The notes beneath the pieces were generated by a model. That model was given only the letters and a program-made list of their open reading frames with translations. It was not told where the DNA came from and did no database searches. This document shows positions 43,167-53,006 of a stretch of 64,000 nt of DNA, piece by piece. Within the stretch, counting starts at the first letter, position 1. Each line of letters starts with the position of its first letter. The translations under genes and the position numbers were made by a program. Origin of the DNA: Neobacillus niacini (GTDB lineage Bacteria; Bacillota; Bacilli; Bacillales; Cytobacillaceae); contig NZ_BAWM01000152.1 of assembly GCF_000759675.1 (NCBI RefSeq), positions 362,770 to 426,769 on the forward strand, given 5' to 3'.

Positions 43167-44306
43167 TTATCTTTTCACCAATCTTTTTCTTACCCCAAGA
43201 AAAAGTCCAGCAAATGCAAATACGATAATTCCATACAAGATATTTATACTGCTCCGTTCACTAGATAGTAGCTTTTCCTCTTTTACCTTTATGGGTTTTG
43301 GTTCTTTTACCTCAAGTTGAATGGATTGTGAGACTTGACCGTCGGTTACTACTTCAAGAATTCCTTGATCAGTAATGCTTTCTTTAGAACCATTAACGTG
43401 TTCTGTGATGACAATATCATTTTTAGGGTAATATTCTTTCTGATTAATCGTAAATAGCTCGTTCTGTTTAATCACACTATGTTTAAAGCTAGTAAACCCA
43501 TATTCAATCAGCTTTTCAGTGTCCTTATACGAATCCTTGCTACTATCTGCTTTTAGAACAATCGCAGTCAACTTTATTTTTTCATTTTCTGCCGTTGTTG
43601 CTAATGTATGTTTTGATTCATTTACAAAACCTGTTTTTCCGCCTGTAATGCCTTCAACAGGAATTTCACCTTTTAAAAGGCGATGATGTGTGAGTAGAAT
43701 CGTTTCCCACGATTCACCACTCCATCCAAGTTCTTTTGTTCCAAAAATCTCTGTGAAAACGGGATTCTTTTTTGCATAATTCGTTATTAACGCTAAATCT
43801 ATAGCGGTTGTATAATGATTTTCATTAAATAATCCATTGGGATTGGTAAAATGTGTATCCCTCACACCAATCTTCTCAGCTAAATACTTATTTATATTCT
43901 CAGCAAACTGTTCAACCGATCCATCTAAATGTTCAGCAATTGCTACTGCAGCGTCATTACCTGAGTTAATTAGCATTCCTTGGATCAACTTTATTAAAGG
44001 TACCTTTTCCCCCGCTACTAAATAAACTCTAGTCCCCTCTTCCTTTTCGGCCCTAGCACTTACTGTGACAACATCCTCTACATTCCCATTTTCAATGGCA
44101 TAAATGGCTGTGGCAATTTTCGTCAAACTAGCTGGGTATAATCTTTCATCACCATTTTTATTAAATAAAATGGCACCAGTTTCTGAATCTACTAGTACTG
44201 CAGCTTCACTTTTTATCTCTAATGGCTGGTTCTCTGCTGCGTATGTGTTTACTTGGCTTGATAAGATGAGCATCAAGATAATAAAAAATGAAACAATCTT
44301 TGACAA
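43167..44306 (-). CDS. D-alanyl-D-alanine carboxypeptidase (DacF/DacB-like)
   Basis: This 379-residue penicillin-binding protein of low mass has a signal peptide (1-24), the SxxK motif in YPASLTKIATAI near residue 60, SGNDAAVA near 115 and KTG in ITGGKTGFVNES near 220. A C-terminal membrane segment near 350-372 anchors it. It trims the terminal D-alanine of peptidoglycan peptides. Translation probably starts at TTG 44306, seven bases after AAGGATG. Confidence 0.88.
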   Translation of the reverse strand: MSKIVSFFIILMLILSSQVNTYAAENQPLEIKSEAAVLVDSETGAILFNKNGDERLYPASLTKIATAIYAIENGNVEDVVTVSARAEKEEGTRVYLVAGEKVPLIKLIQGMLINSGNDAAVAIAEHLDGSVEQFAENINKYLAEKIGVRDTHFTNPNGLFNENHYTTAIDLALITNYAKKNPVFTEIFGTKELGWSGESWETILLTHHRLLKGEIPVEGITGGKTGFVNESKHTLATTAENEKIKLTAIVLKADSSKDSYKDTEKLIEYGFTSFKHSVIKQNELFTINQKEYYPKNDIVITEHVNGSKESITDQGILEVVTDGQVSQSIQLEVKEPKPIKVKEEKLLSSERSSINILYGIIVFAFAGLFLGVRKRLVKR

Positions 44307-44429
44307 TTTACAACATCCTTACTTATTGTTTATCATCTGATTTTATCAAATTATTATTGTATGTAAATATTTATAGAAAAATTGTTATTCAAAGGAAAAG
44401 ATTTTGCGTAATTTTGAAATAATCGCAAT

Positions 44430-44460
44430 AAAACGGCTTTAATTGTTATCAAGCCGTTTT
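44430..44460 (-). terminator. Terminator of mprF
   Basis: AAAACGGCTT and AAGCCGTTTT pair perfectly; the mprF stop codon adjoins it. Confidence 0.8.
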
Positions 44461-44461
44461 A

Positions 44462-46990
44462 TTACATTCTTCGTTTAGAAATCAATAACATTATTTGTGC
44501 CATGGTTAAGGGTAATGAAAACTTTGATTTTCTTCTGTAGCCTAAATACTTCGACTCCCATTTGTTTGTATATTTCTCTTTGAATCTTCTTAACCCCTGG
44601 AATTGATATAGCTGGTTTCCATGAAGAAAAATTTGTGCTGCTATTTTTTCGCTTAAGAAGGAAAATTTCGATAGACCTACATTCGCTAATGGTGCCATCC
44701 CCATATTAAATCTACTATAGCCCGCTACCTTTGCCCAGTCCACTAACTGTAAAAGCAAATAATCCATTGTCCCTTTAGGTGAATTCTTCCTAAATCTCAT
44801 CAAATCAACAGAAATCGTCGTGTGATCATCGTACACAGGCATGATACTCGTGAATCCAAGAATTTGACCCTCACTATTTTTCACTACAGCAATAGGAGCT
44901 TTATTCAAATAATCTGTATCAAAATAACCAAGTGAAAAGCCTTGCTCTCTCCGGCCGAGCAGCCATTCGTCCGAAATTACCCTTAATTCATCGAATAGTG
45001 TCGTTGAAAAAGGGGGCTCTATCACTTCAAATTGATAGTTTTCTTTTGAAAATTTGTTTTGTAAGGCACGCAGCTCCTTCATCCTAGTACTTGTAAGAGA
45101 GAACTCCTCTAACTCCACAAAGGCTTCCTCGCCTAATTTAAAAAAGGTATACCCATTTCCATGGAGATATGGAAGCAAATCATCACTTACTTGATAAAAA
45201 ACAGGTGTATATCCATATCTATCAGATACATCTTGAAACTCCTCGATGGCATTTGATAATTGGCTTCTATCCCCAATTGGATCCCCAAGAATCACTAGTT
45301 TATCTGCATACTGTTGAAAGGAAATTAAGACGTTTTTCTTACTATTCCAGTAAATATATTTATCATGGAGCAGAATTAAATGGGACAAAACCTTCCCATG
45401 ATAGGTGTTTAAATGTTCTAGTATCTCCCTTTCATGCTCAATAGAAGTTTCAAACTTCCATTTCTTAGGCTTACTTATTACGTATCCGACATATAAAATG
45501 AGTAATGCAATGACCAGCCCAATCATTGCACTGCTAAACAAATCCTGTGAATCTTCAATAACATATGGCAATAATTGCGATGGGATGGTTATTTTTGCGG
45601 TAGGTAAATTAGAGTAGCCAATCACTAGATACATTGAAATGATGACCGTAGTAATCACGATATCTAAAGTGGTTTTTCCCCAAGTTAGAACATAGCTTTC
45701 CCGATAAAATTGTCCCTTTGCCATTCTAAGTAATAATGCGACCGTAATAAGAAAAATAGCTTCTTCATAATCTATTCCTTTAAAAATCGAAAACAATGCC
45801 GCAAGAATTAGTACAAGCATGGTTAGCTCATAGGTTCTTTTCACGCTGTATTCAATCCCTCGTGATAGTCCTAGTAAAAGAAAGCCTGCAGCGACAGAGA
45901 GCTGATGGGAAATGTTAATGATCGGGAAAGACAGAATTTCCTGAGCGATTCTAAGTCTATCCATTATTCCAGGGACACTTGCGGATAAAAGTAATATTAA
46001 ACCAGAGAGAAAGACGAGAATGGTTACGGTGACATGACTAACATTTTGGATGATGGCAGTGGGAATATTGCTCCATGATTGGTTCCATTTTTCCCAATAA
46101 AGCTTAAAAAACAGAATCGTACTAAGTATAAATGGGAGCAAATAATAGCCTATCCGATAGAACAGCAGGACAACAAGAACCTTTTCCTCCGGAACGTGTA
46201 AGTACTGCATTCCCCAAATAAAAACCAAATCGAATGATCCAAGACCACCAGGGATCATACTAATAATACCGGCACATGTAGCCACTACATAAACAGGAAA
46301 AAGCTGTTCAAAGGTAACAGGTATATTCATAATCCATGATAAAAACCAAATACCACAAAAGACAGCGGTCCACTCTAATACCGAAATGAAGAAAAGTTTT
46401 ATTCCTCCTTCATAGGTTATTAACGACTGCTTGTCCCTTCTATTTTTAAATATATATATTCCGATAAATAAGGGTAAATATAAAGACACACCTAAAACGG
46501 CAAAATAAAGCCATTTCGTTTGTACAAAAATGGGATGATTCGTGAATCCAACAGCTACTATTAATGCAAGTAAAGACATTCCTGTCAAATAAAAAAAAGA
46601 AACAGCCGCAATTCCACCTACTAGCCTGCGTTTATCATCTTCCAATTTATGATAGAAGTAGGTTCTTAACATGCCCCCTATTAAACCACCAAAACCAAAT
46701 AAGTTAGAGTAGGTATTCACGATCAATGCTTGTTCTAATACTTCTTTTATCCTTGCCTTTAAACCAAGAATCTTCATTAACATTACATCATAAAGAAGCA
46801 TTGGTAGAACCGCAGCAAGCAAGACCATAAACATAAGGAGTAAAGTACCTAATCGTAGTTGAGCAATTTCAGTTTGAAGTAACCCAAGGTCTAAATGCCT
46901 GATAAACTTTTTTAATTCAAGTACGGCAAAAATTAATAATAGTAAGGGTAAGAGAAATTTTACTACCGTAAATAATTTTCCTTTTTTCAT
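44462..46990 (-). CDS. mprF: Bifunctional lysylphosphatidylglycerol synthase/flippase MprF
   Basis: This 842-residue protein has about 14 membrane segments in the first 510 residues, including the flippase domain (GLIGGMLRTYFYHKLEDDKR, IISMIPGGLGSFDLVFIWG). The C-terminal GNAT-like domain (about 520-840) transfers lysine or alanine from tRNA to phosphatidylglycerol (VILGDPIGDRSQLSNAIEEF, SVDLMRFRKNSPKGTMDYLL, FNMGMAPLANVG). It lowers the negative surface charge and protects against cationic peptides. It is monocistronic. Confidence 0.92.
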   Translation of the reverse strand: MKKGKLFTVVKFLLPLLLLIFAVLELKKFIRHLDLGLLQTEIAQLRLGTLLLMFMVLLAAVLPMLLYDVMLMKILGLKARIKEVLEQALIVNTYSNLFGFGGLIGGMLRTYFYHKLEDDKRRLVGGIAAVSFFYLTGMSLLALIVAVGFTNHPIFVQTKWLYFAVLGVSLYLPLFIGIYIFKNRRDKQSLITYEGGIKLFFISVLEWTAVFCGIWFLSWIMNIPVTFEQLFPVYVVATCAGIISMIPGGLGSFDLVFIWGMQYLHVPEEKVLVVLLFYRIGYYLLPFILSTILFFKLYWEKWNQSWSNIPTAIIQNVSHVTVTILVFLSGLILLLSASVPGIMDRLRIAQEILSFPIINISHQLSVAAGFLLLGLSRGIEYSVKRTYELTMLVLILAALFSIFKGIDYEEAIFLITVALLLRMAKGQFYRESYVLTWGKTTLDIVITTVIISMYLVIGYSNLPTAKITIPSQLLPYVIEDSQDLFSSAMIGLVIALLILYVGYVISKPKKWKFETSIEHEREILEHLNTYHGKVLSHLILLHDKYIYWNSKKNVLISFQQYADKLVILGDPIGDRSQLSNAIEEFQDVSDRYGYTPVFYQVSDDLLPYLHGNGYTFFKLGEEAFVELEEFSLTSTRMKELRALQNKFSKENYQFEVIEPPFSTTLFDELRVISDEWLLGRREQGFSLGYFDTDYLNKAPIAVVKNSEGQILGFTSIMPVYDDHTTISVDLMRFRKNSPKGTMDYLLLQLVDWAKVAGYSRFNMGMAPLANVGLSKFSFLSEKIAAQIFLHGNQLYQFQGLRRFKEKYTNKWESKYLGYRRKSKFSLPLTMAQIMLLISKRRM

Positions 46991-47176
46991 ACCTATAGAT
47001 TACCACCTATACTTTTAATACTGTTTTTACTATAAACGTTTTAACTGGAAAAACAAAGAAATTACCACGTCTCTAAAGTATATGTACGAATTTTTAAAAA
47101 AAATTATAAAAAAGAGACAAGTTTCCCTCCCTTATCTGCATAAACATGAAATAGGACAAATTATAGGGGGGTTATT

Positions 47177-47629
47177 ATGAAGTTTTTAGTTTTAAAGAAA
47201 GATACACTTGTTTTTATTTTAGTGAGTGCATTCTTACTGGTTATCATTTCTGCTTGGTTTTTGCTAAAAGCCGGGGACACTGCTGTATTCAATCAAACAG
47301 CGACCGAAGATGTAAGAGAAATTCATATGGTCACAGTAGAGTACAAAACCACAATGAAAGATGGAAAAAAGATTGAAGTATACCGTTGGGATCCAGGTAC
47401 AATTAATGTTGACGCTGGTGAAAAGGTAAACCTATACATTAATGGTATTAATGGGGAAGAACACCCATTCTATATTGAAGGGACAGACATCAAAGGCACT
47501 GTTAAAAAAGGGGAAGAAACAATGGTTCCACTACAAATTGATAAAGAGGGTACTTATCGTTTAATTTGTGAAGTGCATGGAGACAGAGATCATAATGGTC
47601 CAATGATTGCCGATATTATCGTCGATTAA
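47177..47629 (+). CDS. Membrane-anchored cupredoxin-like protein
   Basis: This 150-residue protein has one N-terminal hydrophobic segment (about 11-30) and a cupredoxin domain. The likely copper ligands are His in GEEHPFYIEGTDIKG and Cys, His and Met in YRLICEVHGDRDHNGPMIAD. It resembles cytochrome-oxidase-subunit-II-like or plastocyanin-like proteins. Function is unknown; electron transfer or copper handling outside the cell is likely. GGGGGG precedes the ATG and a terminator follows. Confidence 0.72.
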   Translation: MKFLVLKKDTLVFILVSAFLLVIISAWFLLKAGDTAVFNQTATEDVREIHMVTVEYKTTMKDGKKIEVYRWDPGTINVDAGEKVNLYINGINGEEHPFYIEGTDIKGTVKKGEETMVPLQIDKEGTYRLICEVHGDRDHNGPMIADIIVD

Positions 47630-47631
47630 AA

Positions 47632-47657
47632 GCAGGAGATTATTCTCCTGTTTTTTT
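47632..47657 (+). terminator. Terminator of the cupredoxin gene
   Basis: CAGGAGA and TCTCCTG pair around four bases and are followed by seven T. Confidence 0.85.
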
Positions 47658-47858
47658 CATTTTAAATAGATATCTGTTTCATAGGTTTTCACTATTGATA
47701 TGTTGATATCATTGTTTTTTTCTTATATAACAGTTTATCAATTTACCCAAATAATTATAGTACAGATTTAACTTATTTTAAATTTCGTTCATAAAAAGTT
47801 CAAAATACACTCCAAAAAACCCCTTAAAAACAAGACTTCACAATATCTTAACAATATT

Positions 47859-47874
47859 TGTGACTTCATTCACA
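47859..47874 (+). promoter_or_regulatory. FNR box upstream of pflB
   Basis: TGTGACTTCATTCACA matches TGTGA-N6-TCACA perfectly. It lies 82 bases before the pflB start codon. The -10 region is weak (no clear TATAAT at the expected distance), which fits activator dependence. The remaining gap from 47658 is AT-rich and shows no gene. Confidence 0.8.
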
Positions 47875-47956
47875 AAAAACCTGTTACACTTTAGTTAAGC
47901 ATTAACAGAACAACTGTTATATTAAATTTTCAAATAAACTTAAGAGGTGAATAATA

Positions 47957-50182
47957 ATGGAACAATGGAAAGATTTTAATAAAGGTACTTGGGCAAAAGA
48001 AGTGAACGTACGCGACTTTATCTTAAAAAACTATAATCATTATGAAGGTGACGACAGCTTCTTAGCAGGTGCAACTGACGCAACAAACAAGCTTTGGGAA
48101 CAAGTAATGGAATTAACAAAACAGGAACGTGAAAAAGGCGGTGTCCTTGATATGGATACTGAAACCATATCTACCATCACTTCACACACTCCTGGTTACT
48201 TAAATGAAGAACTCGAAAAAGTGGTTGGCGTTCAAACTGACAAGCCTTTTAATCGTTCTATGCAGCCTTTCGGAGGAATTCGGATGGCAAAAGCAGCATT
48301 AGAATCTTATGGTTACGAATTAAATCCAGAAATTGAAAGATTCTTTACAGAGTTCCGTAAAACTCACAACCAGGGGGTTTTCGATGCTTATACTGACGAA
48401 ATGACACTTGCCCGTAAAGTAGCTATTATTACAGGACTTCCCGATGCCTACGGACGTGGCCGCATTATTGGTGATTATCGCCGTGTAGCACTATATGGTG
48501 TAGATTTCTTAATCAAAGATAAACAAAAAGATCAAAAGAATACAAGTAAAGTAATGACAGAAGACAATATGCGTCTTCGTGAAGAGATTGCAGAACAAAT
48601 ACGTGCTTTGAAAGAGTTAAAAGAAATGGCCAGCAGTCACGGCTTTGATATTTCCGGGCCGGCAACAAATGCTGTAGAAGCATTCCAATGGTTATATTTT
48701 GGTTACTTAGCGGCTATTAAAGAGCAAAACGGAGCTGCAATGAGTCTTGGACGTGTATCTACTTTCTTAGATATTTATGTAGAAAGAGACCTATTAAACG
48801 GCACTTTAACCGAAGTAGAAGCACAGGAATTAGTGGATCATTTTGTTATGAAGCTACGTTTAGTGAAATTTGCCCGTACACCTGATTATAATGACTTATT
48901 TAGCGGTGACCCAACTTGGGTAACAGAGTCTATTGGCGGTATGGCGTCAGATGGCCGTTCACTAGTAACAAAGAACTCATTCCGTTTCCTTCACACTTTA
49001 GATAACTTAGGACCAGCTCCAGAACCAAACTTAACTGTACTATGGTCACCACAGCTGCCTGAGAACTTTAAAAAATATTGTGCAAAAATGTCAATTAAAA
49101 CTAGCTCTATCCAATATGAAAACGACGATCTCATGCGTCCTGAGTATGGCGATGATTACGGAATTGCTTGCTGTGTTTCCGCAATGGAAATTGGCAAACA
49201 AATGCAGTTCTTCGGTGCTCGTGCAAACCTAGCAAAAGCTCTCCTCTACTCAATTAATGGCGGTGTAGACGAAAAATTAAAAATTCAAGTTGGTCCACAA
49301 TATCAGCCAATTACTTCTGAAGTATTAAATTATGAAGAAGTTATGCAAAAGTTTGATCAAATGATGGAATGGCTAGCAGGTCTATATATCAACACCTTGA
49401 ATGTTATTCACTATATGCATGATAAGTACAGCTATGAAAGAATAGAAATGGCATTACATGACTCTCAAATCTTACGTACCATGGCAACAGGTATTGCTGG
49501 ATTAAGCGTCGTAGCTGACTCATTAAGTGCCATTAAATATGGTGAAGTGAAAGTAATTCGTGATGAAAACGGTCTTGCCGTTGATTTCGAAATAACCGGC
49601 GACTTCCCTAAATACGGAAATAACGATGATCGTGTTGATAGCATTGCAGTTGAAATCGTTGAAACATTTATGAAAAAGCTACGCAAACACCAAACCTACC
49701 GTAGCTCCGTTCATACCATGTCAATCTTGACGATTACTTCAAACGTCGTTTATGGTAAGAAGACTGGTAATACGCCTGATGGCCGTCGTGCCGGCGAACC
49801 TTTCGCACCAGGTGCAAACCCAATGCACGGTCGGGATACAAAAGGTACACTAGCTTCTCTATCTTCCGTTGCTAAACTGCCATACAGCTCAGCAATGGAT
49901 GGAATTTCAAATACTTTCTCTATCGTTCCTAAAGCATTAGGAAAAGAGGAAGAAAGTCAAGTTCGTAACTTAGTTTCAATCTTAGACGGTTATGCAATAA
50001 AATCTGGTCACCATCTGAATGTTAACGTATTTAATAAAGAAACATTAATTGATGCGATGGAACACCCAGAATTATATCCACAATTAACCATTCGTGTTTC
50101 TGGGTATGCGGTTAACTTCATCAAATTAACAAAAGAACAGCAGTTAGACGTTATTAACCGTACTTTCCACGAATCATTGTAA
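47957..50182 (+). CDS. pflB: Formate acetyltransferase (pyruvate formate-lyase)
   Basis: This 741-residue glycyl-radical enzyme cleaves pyruvate with CoA to acetyl-CoA and formate during fermentation. The catalytic cysteine pair is in [14 protein letters not shown] near residue 405, and the radical glycine is in [14 protein letters not shown] near 715. [20 protein letters not shown] is also conserved. AGAGGTG precedes the ATG. It forms an operon with the activase gene 61 bases downstream and has an FNR box upstream. Confidence 0.95.
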   Translation: MEQWKDFNKGTWAKEVNVRDFILKNYNHYEGDDSFLAGATDATNKLWEQVMELTKQEREKGGVLDMDTETISTITSHTPGYLNEELEKVVGVQTDKPFNRSMQPFGGIRMAKAALESYGYELNPEIERFFTEFRKTHNQGVFDAYTDEMTLARKVAIITGLPDAYGRGRIIGDYRRVALYGVDFLIKDKQKDQKNTSKVMTEDNMRLREEIAEQIRALKELKEMASSHGFDISGPATNAVEAFQWLYFGYLAAIKEQNGAAMSLGRVSTFLDIYVERDLLNGTLTEVEAQELVDHFVMKLRLVKFARTPDYNDLFSGDPTWVTESIGGMASDGRSLVTKNSFRFLHTLDNLGPAPEPNLTVLWSPQLPENFKKYCAKMSIKTSSIQYENDDLMRPEYGDDYGIACCVSAMEIGKQMQFFGARANLAKALLYSINGGVDEKLKIQVGPQYQPITSEVLNYEEVMQKFDQMMEWLAGLYINTLNVIHYMHDKYSYERIEMALHDSQILRTMATGIAGLSVVADSLSAIKYGEVKVIRDENGLAVDFEITGDFPKYGNNDDRVDSIAVEIVETFMKKLRKHQTYRSSVHTMSILTITSNVVYGKKTGNTPDGRRAGEPFAPGANPMHGRDTKGTLASLSSVAKLPYSSAMDGISNTFSIVPKALGKEEESQVRNLVSILDGYAIKSGHHLNVNVFNKETLIDAMEHPELYPQLTIRVSGYAVNFIKLTKEQQLDVINRTFHESL

Positions 50183-50193
50183 AATAGTCTACT

Positions 50194-50215
50194 GGGGCTC
50201 CTTATTAGGAGCTCC
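50194..50215 (+). promoter_or_regulatory. Stem-loop between pflB and pflA
   Basis: GGGGCTCC and GGAGCTCC pair with one wobble around six bases. Only a short T stretch follows, so it may lower read-through into pflA or protect the pflB message. Confidence 0.6.
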
Positions 50216-50243
50216 TGCTTTTAAAAAAAGGGGGATCATCAAC

Positions 50244-50984
50244 ATGAACGGAAATATTCATTCTATTGAAACATTAGGAACAGTCGACGGACCTGGTATA
50301 CGCTATGTTGTATTTACTCAAGGCTGCCTATTGCGCTGCCAGTTTTGCCATAACGCTGATACATGGGAAATCGGCAGCGGCAAACAAATGACTGTTTCCG
50401 AAATCATGGATGATCTCATGTCCTACCTTCCCTTCATACAATCATCTGGTGGTGGTATCACTGTCAGCGGCGGTGAACCTCTCCTACAAGTACCGTTTCT
50501 TACTGAATTGTTTAAGGAATGTAAAAAGAAAGGGATTCATACGACAATTGATTCATCTGGTGGCTGTTTCTCACACTCTAAACTGTTTATTGATCAGCTT
50601 GAAGAGTTATTACAATATACAGACCTGATTTTACTGGATTTAAAGCATATTAACCGCAAGAAACATATTCAATTAACCGGTATGGCAAATGACCATATTC
50701 TTGAATTTGCTAAGTTTTTATCTGACCGTAAAGTACCGGTTTGGGTGCGCCATGTTCTCGTTCCTACTGTTTCAGATGACCCTGAGGATCTTCAAAAGCT
50801 TGGGGAATTTATTGGTACTCTAGAAAATGTGCAAAAAATTGAAATACTTCCGTATCATAAGCTTGGTGTTTATAAATGGGAAGCTCTTGGATTAGAATAT
50901 CCATTACAGCATGTTGAACCACCGACTGAAGAAAAAGCACAATCCGCTTTTGAAATGATTACAGCACACTGGGAAAAACGGTAA
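50244..50984 (+). CDS. pflA: Pyruvate formate-lyase activating enzyme
   Basis: This 246-residue radical-SAM enzyme generates the glycyl radical in PflB. The cluster motif CxxxCxxC is in TQGCLLRCQFCHNADTW near residue 30, preceded by GTVDGPGIRYVVF. SGGGITVSGGEPLLQ follows as the SAM-contact region. GGGGGATCA precedes the ATG. It ends with its own terminator. Confidence 0.94.
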   Translation: MNGNIHSIETLGTVDGPGIRYVVFTQGCLLRCQFCHNADTWEIGSGKQMTVSEIMDDLMSYLPFIQSSGGGITVSGGEPLLQVPFLTELFKECKKKGIHTTIDSSGGCFSHSKLFIDQLEELLQYTDLILLDLKHINRKKHIQLTGMANDHILEFAKFLSDRKVPVWVRHVLVPTVSDDPEDLQKLGEFIGTLENVQKIEILPYHKLGVYKWEALGLEYPLQHVEPPTEEKAQSAFEMITAHWEKR

Positions 50985-50993
50985 CTGAAAGTA

Positions 50994-51026
50994 GAATGCT
51001 GCTCTAACGTTGAGCAGCATTTTTTG
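50994..51026 (+). terminator. Terminator of the pfl operon
   Basis: AATGCTGCTC and GAGCAGCATT pair perfectly around seven bases and are followed by TTTTT. Confidence 0.9.
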
Positions 51027-51040
51027 ATTATTTGATTAAA

Positions 51041-51069
51041 TTGATTCTTAACCCATTCTCCTTTATACT
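51041..51069 (+). promoter_or_regulatory. Predicted sigma-A promoter of the mifM-yidC2 unit
   Basis: TTGATT at 51041-51046 and TATACT at 51064-51069 are separated by exactly 17 bases, about 37 bases upstream of the leader ORF start. Confidence 0.65.
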
Positions 51070-51105
51070 CAATTCAGGTATCAGTTAAAAGCGAGGTGAT
51101 TATTT

Positions 51106-51411
51106 TTGTACGAATTGCTCATTGATTTTACAGAGTCAAATGCGTTAGAAACACTATATTTAAGTCTATACTTCGGTGTCATTATCAAATTACTTTGGGC
51201 ATGGAATGTGGAATATTGCTTTATGGGCTCCATAAGCGAACCTGCACATACAAAAATCAATCACCCATTGTTTTTTTATAAGAAGAAATGCTCTCTAAAC
51301 AGAAATATTATTCTAATCCGAATTATTAAATATTTTCGTAGGAAAGAATCTTCACAGGATGATACAGACGAACCTATTTCCTCCTCCCTATTTCAACTAA
51401 AAACAACTTAA
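51106..51411 (+). CDS. MifM-like ribosome-stalling leader protein upstream of yidC2
   Basis: A 101-residue frame starts at TTG 51106, seven bases after GCGAGGTG. It has one hydrophobic segment (LETLYLSLYFGVIIKLLWAW, about 15-35), a basic stretch near 70-80 (LIRIIKYFRRKESS) and then an acidic cluster at 85-89 (DDTDE). B. subtilis MifM has the same plan: a membrane segment, then IRKVF-like basic residues and an acidic stall site near residues 85-89. It lies just before a yidC-type gene, as mifM does. Overall sequence identity is low, so the call rests on architecture, position and the RNA pairing described in the next entry. Confidence 0.7.
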   Translation: MYELLIDFTESNALETLYLSLYFGVIIKLLWAWNVEYCFMGSISEPAHTKINHPLFFYKKKCSLNRNIILIRIIKYFRRKESSQDDTDEPISSSLFQLKTT

Positions 51412-51430
51412 ACAATTTTAGGAGGAAATA
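51375..51430 (+). promoter_or_regulatory. Anti-Shine-Dalgarno hairpin controlling yidC2
   Basis: TATTTCCTCCT at 51375-51385, within the last codons of the leader ORF, is perfectly complementary to AGGAGGAAATA at 51420-51430. The latter holds the ribosome-binding site and first start-codon base of yidC2. The 11-pair stem would hide the site unless a ribosome stalls at codons 85-89 and covers the first arm. Confidence 0.75.
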
Positions 51431-52212
51431 TGAAAAACAAAACTTCATTACCGATCGTACTACTTTTAGCATTAACCACTATCTTACTCTCAGCATGTTC
51501 AGCAGCAGATGGAAAAGGAGATGGATTTTTCCATACGTATTTTGTTGAACCATTTATTGTATCGATACACTTTTTAGCTGAGTTATTTAATGGAAACTAT
51601 GGATTATCTATTATTCTTATTACCTTTATCATTAGACTGTTATTAATGCCTTTAATGCTTAAGCAATATAAAAATCAAATGGCCATGAAAGAGAAAATGG
51701 ATGTCATGAAGCCAGAAATGGAAGATATCCAAAAGAGATTAAAGGAAGAAAAGGATCCAAAAAAGAAACAAGAGCTTCAGCAGGAAATGATGGGCCTTTA
51801 TAAGAAGCATGGGGTAAATCCATTAAATATGGGATGTTTACCTATACTGATACAAATGCCGATACTAACAGGCTTTTATTATGCTATTCGTGGTTCAGAA
51901 GAGATTGCCACTCACCGTTTCTTATGGTTTAGTCTAGGTCACCCTGATATCATCATTACAATCATTGCGGGTGTGATTTATTATTTCCAATTTAAAGTTT
52001 CACAATCTAGTATGCCAGTTCAGCAGCAACAGCAAATGAAATTCATGGGACTCTTGTCCCCAATTATGATTGTCATGTTTTCCATTAGTGCACCTGCTGC
52101 ACTGCCGCTATATTGGGCAGTCGGCGGTACGTTTTTAATTTTGCAAACATGGTTAAGCAGAAAGCTCTATCGTCGTACTAAAAAGACAGAAGTCAAAGTA
52201 AGTACGAATTAA
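51430..52212 (+). CDS. yidC2: Membrane protein insertase YidC2 (Oxa1 family)
   Basis: This 260-residue lipoprotein has a signal with lipobox (LSACSA, Cys near 23) and five membrane segments. The conserved arginine of the hydrophilic groove is in TFIIRLLLMPLMLKQYKN near residue 68. A charged cytoplasmic loop (EEKDPKKKQELQQEMMGLYK) and PLNMGCLPILIQMPILTGFY follow. It inserts proteins into the membrane and in Bacillus supports sporulation. The upstream stalling leader suggests it is induced when the main insertase is limiting. Confidence 0.9.
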   Translation: MKNKTSLPIVLLLALTTILLSACSAADGKGDGFFHTYFVEPFIVSIHFLAELFNGNYGLSIILITFIIRLLLMPLMLKQYKNQMAMKEKMDVMKPEMEDIQKRLKEEKDPKKKQELQQEMMGLYKKHGVNPLNMGCLPILIQMPILTGFYYAIRGSEEIATHRFLWFSLGHPDIIITIIAGVIYYFQFKVSQSSMPVQQQQQMKFMGLLSPIMIVMFSISAPAALPLYWAVGGTFLILQTWLSRKLYRRTKKTEVKVSTN

Positions 52213-52223
52213 TAGGTAATGAA

Positions 52224-52253
52224 AGAAGCATTGGTGCACAATGCTTCTTTTTT
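52224..52253 (+). terminator. Terminator of yidC2
   Basis: AGAAGCATT and AATGCTTCT pair perfectly around seven bases and are followed by TTTTT. Confidence 0.9.
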
Positions 52254-52362
52254 ATGGCATAGACTTTTAAAAAAATGGAATCCTAACGATGAATACCACT
52301 GAAAAAGGAGATTTCCAAAAAACAGAAAAAACGGTATATTTCGGCATAAAGCCTGGCTTTGT

Positions 52363-52947
52363 TTACTTTACGCTCAGTTTTCCTTCTAATTCCTTCTTCA
52401 CAGTCTCCCATTCATCATGAAGGATACTATAGTAGACCGTATTACGAACATATTCACCCGCTATTTTACGGTCCTTCCGTAACGTCCCTTCTTTTACCGC
52501 ACCTATTCTTTCAATCGCTTTTTGAGAACGGAGGTTTCTTGAATCTGTTTTAAGTTGAACACGCATTAACTCCCAGCTCTCAAATGCATGTTGCAGGAGC
52601 AGGTATTTACATTCTGTGTTGACTCTTGTTCTCCAAAAATCAGGATTATACCAGGTAGAACCAATTTCGAGACTATTATGTTCAGGTGAAATATCGAGAT
52701 ACCGTGTGCTTCCAATAATTCTATTCTCTCGATTCATAACTGTAAATGTGTAATCCTTCCCTATATCTCTCTTCTTAATAGCCGAAGCAATCATCTGCTC
52801 CATTTCTTCTTGACTTCTTACAGTAGTAGCCATATAAGTCCAAATTTCATCGGGTCTAGCTGCTTCCCACAATCCATCTAGATGATCAAAACTGATTGGA
52901 AGTAATTTGACCATTTCCCCTTTTAACTCAAAAAGCTTATTCCACAT
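52363..52947 (-). CDS. GNAT acetyltransferase (RimJ/RimL-like)
   Basis: This protein of about 194 residues matches the acetyltransferase group that modifies protein N-termini or small molecules (VKLLPISFDHLDGLWEAARP, IGSTRYLDISPEHNSLEIGS, NTECKYLLLQHAFE, NLRSQKAIERIGAVKEG). The acetyl-CoA site is in the region around residues 110-150. The substrate is unknown. The ATG at 52947 follows AGGAG at a suitable distance; the ATG two codons upstream is too close to it. Confidence 0.8.
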   Translation of the reverse strand: MWNKLFELKGEMVKLLPISFDHLDGLWEAARPDEIWTYMATTVRSQEEMEQMIASAIKKRDIGKDYTFTVMNRENRIIGSTRYLDISPEHNSLEIGSTWYNPDFWRTRVNTECKYLLLQHAFESWELMRVQLKTDSRNLRSQKAIERIGAVKEGTLRKDRKIAGEYVRNTVYYSILHDEWETVKKELEGKLSVK

Positions 52948-53006
52948 CTTCATTACTCCTATTCCCCCGTTACTTCATTAAAAAAAGAGACTGCAGGCAG
53001 GGCCCA

